In this document: positions 1 through 10,843 of the stretch, in pieces
Layout: each line of letters begins with the position of its first letter
How positions within the stretch are numbered: position 1 is the first letter of the stretch
DNA from: Cercozoa sp. M6MM
Taxonomy: Eukaryota > Endomyxa: Ascetosporea
DNA length: 64,000 nt
Direction: 5' to 3' (one strand)
Assembly: GCA_040357565.1 (NCBI GenBank)
Contig: JBDODJ010000002.1
Position numbers and translations under genes: made by a program
The notes under the pieces: model-generated
What the model was told of the DNA's origin: nothing
Seen by the model: the letters and a program-made list of their open reading frames with translations, nothing else
Databases searched by the model: none

Positions 1-410
1 CGCTACTGCCTGCCTGTACATGGACGTTTTTCGTCTGTACGCCGTTCGTCTGCATGCCTTTCGTCTGCGCGCCGCGACGATATTCGTTTGGAGTTTCTCT
101 CGCTTTCCTCGTTGCCCTCACAGTCGCGCTTTCGCGACGAGCGCTCGCGTGCGGAGCGCTTTTTGAAGAGCTGTTGCGACTTCGTGAGACAGATCGAGCC
201 GCTTTCGCTGCAGCGCTTTTTGCTTGCAATCGCACAGAGAGTTTTGATGCTGCTCGCGTGGATTTTCGGGTTTGCACCTGCAAGTTCTGCCTCGCGCGGA
301 GGGCTTTCGTCGCAACGCCTGCTCGGGTCGAAGCTCGCGCCGAAGCTTTCGTCGCAACTCTCGTCGAAGATTTCGTCGTAGATTTCGTCGAAGCTTTCGT
401 CGCAACTGTT
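1..410. repeat. Short imperfect tandem repeats, no convincing gene
   Basis: Positions ~20-70 hold about three copies of a TTCGTCTG-containing unit of roughly 16-18 bases. Positions ~300-410 hold repeated TTTCGTCG-type units. The reading frames here translate to Arg/Leu-rich or Ala/Phe-rich low complexity in every frame, which is what a repeat gives rather than a gene. The stretch from 1 to 931 shows no other supported feature; it is probably the spacer and promoter region upstream of SF3A1. Confidence 0.5.
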
Positions 411-931
411 GCTGTGGGTTTCTTTTTCTGCAGAGTTCGGCGTGGTCGCGCGCCTGCAGCAGTGCTAACTACGTTCGTGCCACTCGCCCTGCAATACACT
501 ATATACACAAAGCCAAGCAACAACAGGAAACAGCAAAGCTACCCCGCACGAGCTTTGTTGCGCGACGCCGCGGTTGACCGCTGCAGTCCGCCAGCACGAG
601 CCGTGCGCGGTGGCATGCTGCACATGGACATTTTGCACCAGCAAAAAGGAACATCTGGTCTTGCAACAAACACACCTTTTCGTTGTGATCGGGCCCTATT
701 AAGCTGCCCGCTTCCTACAAATCAGAATGAACACGATACTACGCACCTTCGTGCGCCAGAGGTGGGGTTGTATCACAAAACCTGTCGGTGAAATTGGCTC
801 GGAGCCGGAAGTTTGAGCCGATAGTGGATAGCTCATGTAAATCGGTATACCCGTCGCTCTCAGTGTGCTGGGCAGTGTGCTGGTGTAAAAGTACAACGGT
901 CAGAGTCTGTGGGGCCCCCGAAACATTGAAA

Positions 932-3900
932 ATGTCCGGGGTGGTAATTCAAGACGAGCCCGTGGACGCTGTGGGAACGGCGCAGCCGCAAGAGGAGCAT
1001 GAGGACATTGTTGATGAGGAGCTTCTGGTAGGCTGGACTGTCTGGCTCGTAGAATTTTGTTCACGAAAATAATTTCGATCCAGAAGAAGCTTTTGGTGAG
1101 TTGTTTATTCCGGGAGTGTTTTCCGCAGGCCTCTCTTCACGGCGATGTGATTGAACCGCCTGCCGCCGTCAAGCAGGTACCAATGGGCCCAATGGGTGTT
1201 GTTGTTTTGGTGTGGTCAGTGCAATGCCCGCTGTCACAGGTGATGGAGACGGCGCTCAAGTTCGTGCGCAAGCACGGTCTGCAGTTCGAGCACAAGGCCG
1301 CAAACAACCCGAAACTCGCCTTCATCAATGCGGTCAGTCACCAGCCACTGTTCATCTATCAAGAGGGGTCGCTCCTTATGAGTGGTGTTCACTGTGTCGT
1401 GTGTTTCATTAACGTGTTACATTCGCGCAGGGCCACGTGTATCACCCATACTATCGCCAGCAGCGTGACACGATGCTCATGAAGGAGGGCACTGACGACG
1501 AGAAACGCCAGGTGCAGGAGGAGCGACAGCGTCTGCGCGAGTACTCTTTTATCTGCTTTGTTGTTTGTTGCTGTTTTGTTTGTTGCTGTTTTGTTTGTTG
1601 CTGTTTTATTTGTTGCTGTTTTGTTTTGTTGCTGTTTTGTTCTTGGGACGTATGCATGTTTGTGTCTCAGGGAGAAGAAACGCAAGGAGGAGGAGAAACG
1701 CCGACTCGCTGCGGAGAAGAAACGCAAAGAGGCGGCGACGCTGCAGGCGCGTCTGTTGAAGCTCTGGCGCTCGCACCGCGATCTGCCGGTATTGCTATCT
1801 TTGTGCCCTTTGTCCTCTTTGTTACCTTTACCCCCATTACCTCATATTTACCTCCCTGTACTTCCCTCTACCTGCCCTTAACTTAATCAGGACGCTGACG
1901 AGGTGCTGCAGCAGCAGGGCACAGAAGGTGCCAAGGCGTCGTCGTGCGTGCCGTGCTGCGACGCCGCCGACGACCATCCCATGGACATTGGCGGTACCTG
2001 TCAGTCACGTCCTACATATCGTGTCCATTTGTACCCGATGTACGCGTTCTTAAGGCGGCGGTGGCGGTCCTGTGTTCCGATTCCACGCGCCTCTGCCGCG
2101 ACATGCTTCTCGCAGCGACGTCGACATCATCAAGCTTGCTGTACTGTCTCCCTCCTGATATCCGTTTACCCCCTTGGGCCCTTTAATATGTCCGCGACAC
2201 CTGTGACAGGCTTACTACTACGCCAAGTACGGTGAACGTTTCCTGATGGACTTGAAGCGCAAGGAGGAGCACAACTCGCAGTTTAACTTTTTGCGCGCAC
2301 TGCATCCATTGCACGGCTACTTCAGGTATAGTTCTCTCGTACATGTGGTGTGGTGTAAATGTGAATGCTTTCCATTTGTACCTACGTGTGTTGTCCGTTT
2401 GTACCTGTGTGTTGTCCATTTGTACCTACGCGTGTTGTCCATTTGTACAGATCACTGGTGGACTCGTACCGACGAGTGCTGCTGCGACGACCGGCGTCGC
2501 TCGTGCCGGGCGAGTCGAGCGTTTTTGTGTCGTGCAGCGAGGAAGCCATGGAGAACGCCATGGCCAAGCTAGGTATCTTGACCCCCCGTTTCTCCTCTGT
2601 TGCCACCCTGTTATATCCCACTCATAGCGCTGCAAGAAAGCGACAAGCGCAAGCGGCGTCTGCAACATCATGTACGTTTTCCACCCGCCCTTCACTCTGG
2701 TTCCATTGAATAACTTATGTTTGGGCAGTTGGACACACTGCGCATGTGCACTTTCGACACGATTCTGCAAGAGGTGCGACAAGGTGCCGTCAAGCGGCGT
2801 CTCGCCAAAGAGGCGCGCGCACGCGCCGATGCCGATGAGGGTGCGCCTTTTCTACCCTCTTTTGCCCCTTCCCTTTACCCCCATTTATGTATTACCGTAT
2901 GCTTGCTGCGATAGCCGAGGAACGCGCTGCTGTTGCCGAAATCGATTTCCTCGACTTTGTCGTTCTGTAACACTGTCTTGTTGTTTGTTGTTGTTGTTGT
3001 TGTTTTCTTGTTGTTTTTCTTGTTGGTTTCTTGTTGTTTTCTTGTTGTTTTTCTTGTTGATGTTGTTATTTTTTGCTGGGTGTGCCGTACAGTCGCCAGA
3101 TCGACGTAGACTTGATGCCGCCGCTGCGCGACCCCAACGTCGAAGTGCAGAAGGAAGGCGTTCTGCCGCGACCGGTACAAACGGACGCAATGTCCATATG
3201 GATGGATACCAGAAATGCACCCCTTAACTCTGAGTGTAGTTCGTGTCGGTGGCTGCCGTGGATCAGATGTTTGCCGCCGCTGCCGAAGCCGATCGTGGTG
3301 GGCTTTGCCCCCCTCCACCCCCGTTATCCCGTATATACCCCCCCCCCCACCCGTAGAGAAGGAAGAGGCTGAGAAGAAGATGCAGCGACAGCAGCAGCGC
3401 GACATGGAGATCGAGACGCCTGCTGCTGGTATCCCCTTACCCCTTACCCTTACCCCCCTTACCCTTAACCCCACTCCCATTTATTTTGCCCCGACTTGCC
3501 CCTGTGCCCCCGGACAGATATGCAAGTCGAGGAGGACGAAGGAGACGTGGAGATGGAGATGGAAGTCGAGAGCGATGAAGAGGTCGTTGTGGCCACTGCT
3601 GTGCCGCAGGAGGTCTTGCGCTCTCCTTACCCCTTCCCCCTTGCCCTTACCCACTTTGCCTCCCTTAACCCATCCCGTAGGACGAGGAACCGCAAGTGCA
3701 GCCGCTGATGACGATCGACCCGGTGACAAAGAAGCTCGTGCCGGTCTCGCAGATCAACGAGCACATGCGCGTGCAGCTCATCTCCGATCAGGTACGTCTT
3801 CGATCACTCAGTCAGTGGTCATACTGATCGGTTATGATCGATCACGGTTGGCACGTGCGCGCAGTGGAAGGAGCAGCGCGACAAGTACCTCGCGCGTACA

Positions 3901-5822
3901 CTGGACACCAACCTGGCCGACGACTCCTCCATCGCGCATGCCGTCGAACGCATGGGTACACACGCAGCCTTAACCGAAAACAGCGCAGCCTTAATTTAAT
4001 TGTTTGTTGTAGCCAAGAAGCGCGCGGCGATGAAGCCCGGCGGCGGCGCTCTGGCCGAAGAGCTGAACCGCGAGAAACGCTTGGCGCAACCGTGGGACGG
4101 TCACTCGGCCAGTATCAAGACGGTCACCACGTACGATCGATCAGTCTGCCCTGTCACGCTGTGTCTGTGTCTGTGTGTATGGACATGCTTGTTTGCAGAA
4201 TGGCCGCCAACAAGGCCTTCTTGGAGGCACAACGAGCGCGCAAGACTGGTGTGTTTTTGCCGCCCTTCACCCCAATTGCCCTTTACCCTTTACCATCCTT
4301 TACCCATTTTACCCCCCCTCCCTTACTGGTAGGTGTGGCACGTGTGCCGTTCACGCCGGCTGAAATGGAGCAGCACATTTTGCCGTAAGTCTTACCCCCC
4401 CCCCCCGCCTTCTTATTCTAACATCTTTACCCCCCCCCCCTGTAGTCCGAACGCACAGCGACAGGCCGCGCGCAGTGGCGATGGCTCACAGGTATGTGGT
4501 TTTGCCCCCTTTACCCCCCCCACCCTTTACGCTCTCTGTACAGGACCAAGATGACCGATCGCGCATTTTCGAGTTCGGTCGACAGCGCAAGCACGATCCG
4601 GCCAAGCAGGTGTTTACCTTCTCCCACACCTACCATTTACCCCCCTACACCACCCCTACCTTCTTATATTTACCCCTTTACACTTATACCTACCCTTTAC
4701 CCCTTACACCTACCCGTTTACCCCCTTACACCTACCCCTTTACTTCCATGTAGGCTGCGAAAACCATTGCGATGGCGACAGCAGCAGCCGCCGGTCTCAA
4801 GTATGTTTTGTGTGTGGAGACTTTGTGTTTCTTGTATTTGTTTGGTCCTCCGCGCGTAGGCCCGACGTCCGCGAGGAAGATGCCGTCGCTGTCGGCAAGG
4901 TCGGCGAGAGCGAGTCGACTGAGGCTGCAGCACCGGCTCAAGCTGCCGATGAGTTCGCTGCTGTAGCACTTGTTTTACCCCCCCCCTATACCCACTCCTA
5001 TATATCCACTCCTATATCCACTCTACCTCCTGTACCTGTACTCCTGCCTATCTGACTTAGGCCGGTCAACGACGACCGCTGCCGCCAGCCGAGACGTCGG
5101 AGCAGCCGCCGCTGAAGAAGGCGGCGCAATCGGCGCCTGTGCCTGTGCCTGTGCCAGCGCAGCCTGTGCCCGTGCCTGTGCCGGCGCAGCCTGTGCCTGT
5201 GCCGGTGCAGCAACTGCAACCTCCAGCGGCGCATGTGCCCGTGCCCGTCATGCCCACGCCTGCACAGCCACGTACACCTGTTCTACATGTTGCCTTCCTC
5301 TCACTACGTTACTATTGTGCCCTCCCACGTGTGTAGCCAAGGAGGAACCTAAGAAGGAGGAGGGCGGCCTCATGTCGCCGCAAGAATGGCTACAATTGTA
5401 CCCGGACGCAGTGACACTCCACGTGCTCGTTGTTGCCGGTACACCTGTCTCCGCTTCCTGCACTCTGATGCTTGTGCTCAATTTGCACGTTGCTGTGTTC
5501 AGACTCGTCACACGCGCAGTACAACTTCAACGGACAAACCGTGCCGATGGAGCGTATTTTGCCTTTTGATTTTTTTGTTGGCTGTCGACTTGGAAATCTG
5601 TCTTTGTTGTGTCTGCTGGAAACAGTAAAGTTGGGTGACACGGTGGGTTCGCTTAAGGCGCGTCTCGGCAAGGAGGTGCTGGGCGGCCTGCCGGGCAAGA
5701 AACAAAAGATGCGGCTTGTCACCACCGGCCAGTGGCTCAAGGACAAGCTGTCCTTCGCGCACTACAATGTGCCGCCCAACGCTGCGCTTGAAGTCGCCTT
5801 CAAGGGACGTGGCAAGAAGTGA
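932..5822 (+). CDS. SF3A1: Splicing factor 3A subunit 1 (U2 snRNP)
   Basis: SF3A1 is the scaffold of the SF3a complex, which matures the 17S U2 snRNP for branch-site recognition in the nucleus. I resolve about 29 exons (roughly 880 codons) with agreeing phases. SURP1 spans 1129-1480, with the family pattern GDVIEPPAAVKQ, then VMETALKFVRKHG, then HVYHPYY. SURP2 spans 2055-2500, with DVDIIKLA, then YYYAKYGERFL, then FNFLRALHPLHGYF. The central region has EIDFLDFVVL and the block QINEHMRVQLISDQ / WKEQRDKYLARTL, followed by PWDGHS. A Pro/Val/Gln-rich linker precedes a C-terminal ubiquitin-like domain (5337-5822) ending FKGRGKK, the basic tail that in the human protein contacts U1 stem-loop 4. The start was chosen as the first ATG opening an acidic N-terminus in frame with SURP1. 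A 12-nt microexon near 1085 is possible. The gene is tail-to-tail with SF3B6. Confidence 0.96.
2326..2450 (+). repeat. Tandem repeat inside a SF3A1 intron
   Basis: This 125-bp intron separates the SURP2 exon from the exon starting SLVDSYRR. Its 3' half holds about three copies of a ~24-base unit containing GTTGTCCATTTGTACC. The last copy ends TTTGTACAG, the real acceptor, while earlier copies end TTTGTACC or TTTGTAC, so the intron end itself appears to have been duplicated. Confidence 0.7.
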
Positions 5823-6505
5823 GATCGGTGGCTGGGGGGCAGTTTTGTCTAGTTCTCGTTTGCGTTGTTGCCGTGCTTCCGATCGCGTCCGTCTCGAAGG
5901 ATCTATTATGTACACCACCTGCCAGTGCGCTTCACAGTTGTCAGTGTTACGATAGGAGTAGCTTTTTCAGTGCCTACATGTGTTTTTTGCTGACACTGCC
6001 CCTTTGGAGTCAATCCGTCACACTTGATCATGACTATATCCGGTCGCGATCCATCTACAGTATACTCGAGCCGACCAGTATTCCAGTCATTGGCAATGCG
6101 GACGATCAAATCTAGCCCAAGCGTACGGTACTTGCTTCGACACGCAGCCGCTAGCGGCTAGCATTTCTGTCTACGTACTTGACACGAAGCGATTGATTTT
6201 TGTAGTCGTCTTCAATGCTGTTATAGTACCTGTATTGTAGTTTGCTGCCCAGTCTCAGAACTGTTTGGTTCAGTGCGAGTAGGGACGGACGGACGATTTG
6301 TCGCATGGAACGGAAATAGATTGAGGGAGGAAGCCCGCCGGACATCCGCCAGACTAGCAAACATACGCTCACGCTAGCTATGTACGGTAGACTTTGTGTC
6401 GAGATCGATTGAACTAATTTCGACTGACTGGACTAGCAGAGCCAATCAAAAGCCGACGCGACGTGAGCCGAACAGATCCGTCCTGGCTTGAACGTCGGTG
6501 CAGAC
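5823..6505. other. Convergent spacer between SF3A1 and SF3B6
   Basis: I see no supported gene here. It presumably contains the 3' UTRs and polyadenylation signals of both convergent genes. The open frames in it are short and share no features with known families. Confidence 0.5.
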
Positions 6506-7069
6506 TCACAATTCGACAGTCGACTTTCGCGCTGGCGTCTGAGCAGGCGCTGCTTTGACCGTGGTGGTCGTGGTACTGGGCGTTTTGCCAAGCTTCTCGC
6601 GACGCTCTTGCATTCGCTTCTCGCTGTAGAAGAGAGCGACAATGTAGCGGCCGCCCACCGAGACGCCGTGGAGCTTCCGGCGCGCCTCGTTCGCCTCGTG
6701 GATGTCATCGTACACGATAAAGGCCGTGCCACGGGCCGTCGGGTGATCCGGCCGGCCGCGTCGAATCTAAAGAAGACCCAAGATTCACGTGACATAAGAA
6801 GCACACAGAACGAGTGTGACTCACTTGTCTCAACGTGCCGTACTTGCCGAACAGGGAGTACATCTCCTCGTCCTGTCACGCGCAATCACCCAAGTAAACA
6901 CGCTACAACAGCAAATGAGCTGTAGAATACCGTCATCTGGAAAGGGAGGTTCTTGACAAAGAGGACGCGGTTGACCTCCTTCGGCAACAACTACGGAGAC
7001 AAGCATCAACCAAGAGACACACATTTTCCCCAGATACGAGATTCATTGTACCTTAATCTGCTCACTCAT
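6506..7069 (-). CDS. SF3B6: Splicing factor 3B subunit 6 (p14)
   Basis: SF3B6/p14 is the small RRM protein of SF3b that lies near the branch-point adenosine and binds SF3B1. Four exons join cleanly: MSEQIK, then LLPKEVNRVLFVKNLPFQMT, then DEEMYSLFGKYGTLRQ, then the long last exon beginning IRRGRPDHPTARGTAF. The RNP2 (VLFVKNL) and RNP1-like (RGTAFIVYDD) strands are intact, and LPKEVNR just before the RRM is the p14 signature. Length is about 130 residues, as usual, with a Thr/Ala-rich tail ending KSTVEL. The start abuts a roughly 194-bp divergent promoter shared with GAR1. Confidence 0.95.
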
Positions 7070-7263
7070 TGAAATCAAACGGTTTCCTTAGTCCAAGCAC
7101 ACGTACAGGCCTAACAAGAACCACCGGGGAGGCGTTTTTATTGTCGGGGATTCGGTTTTATTTGGATATAATTCCGGCACTCTGCGGCGGACACGGATCT
7201 GAGGCAGCCGCACAGCGCCGCGTAATCGCCTGTGTGCTCTTGATTACGACTGGGCAGCAGAAC
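7070..7263. promoter_or_regulatory. Bidirectional promoter between SF3B6 and GAR1
   Basis: The two start codons face away from each other across 194 bp, so this stretch must hold both core promoters and both 5' UTRs. I see no clear TATA box. The call is inferred from gene arrangement only. Confidence 0.55.
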
Positions 7264-8569
7264 ATGGGTTTCGGTAGGACTCAGCCCCCAAGAACTCTTT
7301 TTGATTTTTTCGGTGCCCATGTGCGCCAGTGCTTGCCTGACATTTGTGTGGTGTGCGCGTTGTACTGTGGTCGATGTTACGCACGATTGGGATCCCTGTG
7401 GAACACAACCCAATCAATGTTTTCGATTTGTATTGTCTGGTGCGTGTCTGTATGTCTGTATGTTTCTTTGATGTCTGTCTGCAGGACGTGGACGTGGCGG
7501 CTTTGGTGGCCGCGGCGGTGGTCGTGGTGGCGGTCGTGGTCGTGGTACCGTTCTGCCCCACCCCATGCGGGGATCTTGTTGAGACTGGTGGGCTGCGTGC
7601 TGTGCAGGTGGCTTCCGTGGTGGTCGCGGAGGTGGCCGTGGCGGCTTCGGTGGTCGTGGTGGCTTCGGTGGTCGTGGCGGTGGCCGTGGCTACAACCGGT
7701 ACGACCAGGGCCCGCCTGAGCACGTCGTTGAGACTGGTATCAAGACGGGCGAGCACGCCGGCAAGACGTCGGAGATTGTATTGCTACCTTTCCTCTATTT
7801 GTACATATGGATTACTGCATACCTATATATATATGTATGTTTTTGTATATAATGTACCTGTGCAGGTGTGCAAGCTGGTGGGCGACAAGGTGCCGCACTT
7901 CAACGCGCCGATCTATCTCGAGAACAAGACGCAAGTCGGCACGGTTGAGGACGTGTTTGGCCGCTTTGCGACGCACGTGTACTTCACGATCAAGACGTCC
8001 GAGGGTGTCGAGGCCTCGTCGTACAAGGAGGGCGACAAGTTCTACATCGCCGAGTTCAAGCAGATCGAGCTGAGCCGTTTCGACCCGGTGCTCATCGCGA
8101 AGAAGGTAAAACGCCTCTGTGCTGGGTTTGAGTTTGAGACCTTTGCTTTGATTTGAAGCTTTGAGTTGAGTTTGAATTGTTTCGTTTTTGTGAATCGCGC
8201 AGGAAGCCGAAAAGAAGAAGTACCTTGCCGAGAAGAAGAAGCGCGATGGCGGTATGCCACATGATATTATATATATTGCTTTCTTGTCCTGCACTGTGTC
8301 AATTTGTGTGCTCAGGCAACTCGCGCGGCAGAGGTCGCGGCAGAGGCCGAGGACGTGGCGGTCGCGGCCGTGGACGTGGAGGTGGCCGTGGTGGCTTTGG
8401 CGGCCGTGGTGGCTTCGGTGGCCGTGGTGGCTTCGGTGGCCGCGGACGTGGCGGTGGCCGTGGCGGCTTCGGTGGCCGCGGACGTGGCGGCGGTCGTGGC
8501 GGTTTTGGCGGTCGTGGCCGAGGCCGTGGCGGCGGTGGTTACAACGGAGGCGGTTACAACCGTTACTAG
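7264..8569 (+). CDS. GAR1: H/ACA snoRNP protein GAR1
   Basis: GAR1 is one of the four core H/ACA snoRNP proteins, acting in nucleoli and Cajal-type bodies in rRNA and snRNA pseudouridylation. The architecture is typical: an N-terminal RGG/FGGRGG region (7485-7700), a central beta-barrel core, and a C-terminal RGG-rich tail (8316-8569) ending GGGYNRY. The core has VCKLVGDKVPHFNAPIYLEN, TQVGTVEDVFG and a YIAEFKQIEL strand. Exon 1 is only 10 nt (ATGGGTTTCG), followed by a ~211-bp intron. Further introns interrupt the RGG region, the core and the Lys-rich linker before the last exon, all with agreeing phases. The RGG tails are built from near-identical codon blocks, consistent with repeat expansion. 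Confidence 0.96.
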
Positions 8570-8846
8570 ACCGACCTCATCGGCACACGCGACGCACCGA
8601 CAGACCTGAGACCTGAGACCTGTCTAAGAAACGAAAACTGACAGCCGTCTAGTTCATTTCCTTTATAGTACTCGATATACGCCCGGATACCGTGCTTAAT
8701 GCGCGTACTAAGCCGTCCTGCTCTGCATACAGCGTTCTCTGGAGTGAGTCGGGCAAGCTTGAGCCGGATGAGCCGAAAACTCAAGTCGCGCGGTTTTGTG
8801 CTCTCTGGTTCGTGCATTGTGCTCTCCGCGTGCGCGAGCGGGTGCG

Positions 8847-10583
8847 ATGCATTTTGAAAAGCGCGTAAAGGGCACGCGCGATGCCTCGACTCGGGTGGTG
8901 ACGCCTCGTGTGTCTGGCCGCAGGTGCGATCAGTATCCGCATGTGACTCGCTGGTCAGTGGTTTCCCTTGATGTTGGTGTTGTTATCTCCTGTGCAGACA
9001 GTTGGTGCGTCCCATCAAGGCGGATGACCCAAGTGAAAAGGATCGCAAGGTCGAGATCAAGGTGAACTCGTCTTGGCAACAACTCAACGGCGGCTCGCCG
9101 TTCTCGTTCGGTTTCGCGAGCACTTCGAGCGCCCAGAAAAGCGACAGTCCAGCGCAAACTCTGGCTGACGAAGGTTTTTTGCTCTGTTTTAACTTTTTGG
9201 TGACAGTTTTTCCTGAAACCTATGTGTTTCGACTTAGCCGAGAAGAAGCGACAAGAAGCGATTCGTGCGCTGCTGCAGAGCGAAAAAGAGGCCGCCAGCA
9301 AGACGAGCAAGAAAAAGAAGAAGAAGAAGAAGAAGAACAAGAAAAAGAAACAAGCCGGTGATGCCACCGAAGTGAACGAAGTTGTTGCCGATTCGACTGA
9401 AGTTGCCGCCGACACGACTGAAACTTCCGCTGACGCAAGTGAAGCGCGAGTCCCTTCAGGCGAAGCTTCCTCCAATTCAAACGTAGAGAAGGTTGAGCCG
9501 AAGAAATTCGACTCTTCTGCAGTCGAAAAACTCGACGATTCCAAGTGGACGGTGGTCGAAAGACGCACTCGCAAGGTGCTATGACCTACCACCTCAGCTT
9601 TACCCTCCCCCCGTCTTTATCCCCTTGCCTCACAGAAGCGACAGCCGGCGAAAAAGCGACGACCGAGCGTGCGCACGCCTGTGCTGACTCCGCAGACGCC
9701 GACTCACACGCCCGAACCGATCGCGAAACCGCCGAAGAAGCAGTCGCCGGAGCCAAAACAGCAACCTAAACTGAACGAGGAGCCACAACAACAGGAGGCA
9801 AAGCAAGATAAGTCAAAGTCATCAGAGTCAGCGTCAGCAGAGCCGAAGCAAGCTGAGCCGGTTGAACCAAGCGAAGACAGCCAGAGCAAGGAGGCACAAA
9901 CTTCTGCTCAAGTCGAAAGCGAGAACATCGAAACGTCGCAGCCTGAAAACGACAGCGCCGAAGCGTCGGAGTCAGACTCAAAGCAAGTGCAGTGCGAGAC
10001 ACCTAAGCAGGGTCCTCTGTCCACTGTCGCATCTGTGTGCGAAAGCGTTGTCGAGTCCGTGTTCACGACGACGCCGCAGGACATGCGCTTCGTGTCCAAC
10101 GAGGTACATTGGGAGTTAGCTTTGGGGGTGACCGTGAACTGAAAGTTTGGGAGGGCAGTCGCACGACGATCCGGAGGCTTACGCGCGACGCAAGCGACGC
10201 TGGGGCGCGCCGCGTCGTTACGTGCCGCCGCACCGCGACATTTCTCAGAGCAACGTACATTCACATCTGTACCCCCTCCAAACGTTACTCCTTGTGACCT
10301 TAGGACACGACCACGCAACTCCTGAACATGCTCGAGCAGCAGAACAATCGCCTGGTAGCCGAGATGCAGGCGCAGCGAACTATGGTACTTGGTGTTCCTT
10401 GTACTTGCTTTGGTGTTACTAGTGTCCCTCTAGTTTACACGCGTCATGGACGAACACCGTCGTCAACATGCCGCTGAGATGGAGGCGCAGCGCAAGCAGC
10501 ATGCCGCCGAGATGGAGGCGCAGCGACAGCAGACGGCTCTGCTGCAGCAGATGCTCCGCCACCTGCTTCCGAAGCAACCGTGA
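8847..10583 (+). CDS. Lys/Glu/Ser-rich protein with C-terminal coiled coil, unrecognised
   Basis: I do not recognise the family. Exon 1 (from ATG 8847) joins in phase to RQLVRPIKADD, then about six more exons to TGA 10581-10583. The protein has one SPFSFGFAS stretch resembling a lone FG motif, a run of about a dozen Lys residues (9310-9355), then a long acidic Ser/Glu/Gln-rich disordered region (9636-10103). A segment with RRKRRWGAPRRYVPPHR looks like a basic nuclear-localisation or RNA-binding patch. The C-terminus is a predicted coiled coil with an exact internal repeat, HAAEMEAQR occurring twice in tandem (10434-10583). A nuclear RNA-associated role is only a guess from composition. Confidence 0.75.
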
Positions 10584-10843
10584 TATCTACGTCCGGGTCT
10601 GGACATCGGTTCTAACTAAAGATTACCGTCGGCGCTCACGTCTGTTCACGGAAACACTAATTCGATTACCGAAACGTACGGTAAATGCGATAATTTTTTC
10701 AGGTTGAACGCGAACGAAATTCAGTTCAGCCGGCCCGCTGCGCTACCTGCCACTGTGCCTACCGACGATACCTCGACCATGAAGCGCACGGTGTGTCACG
10801 GTGATGTTTTGTGTTTAATAGCATCAACTTGGCTTGATTGGGT

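Noticed and set aside
118-405. Arg/Leu repeat ORF on the minus strand (LRRNLRRNLRREL)
   Set aside because: It is a translation of a short tandem DNA repeat. Other frames over the same DNA are equally open and equally low in complexity, and no splice-consistent gene extends from it.
3429-3517. Interstitial telomere repeat (TTACCC/CCCTTA-like)
   Set aside because: The tracts are irregular, lie inside introns with proper splice sites and follow gene strand, so they are intronic pyrimidine tracts.
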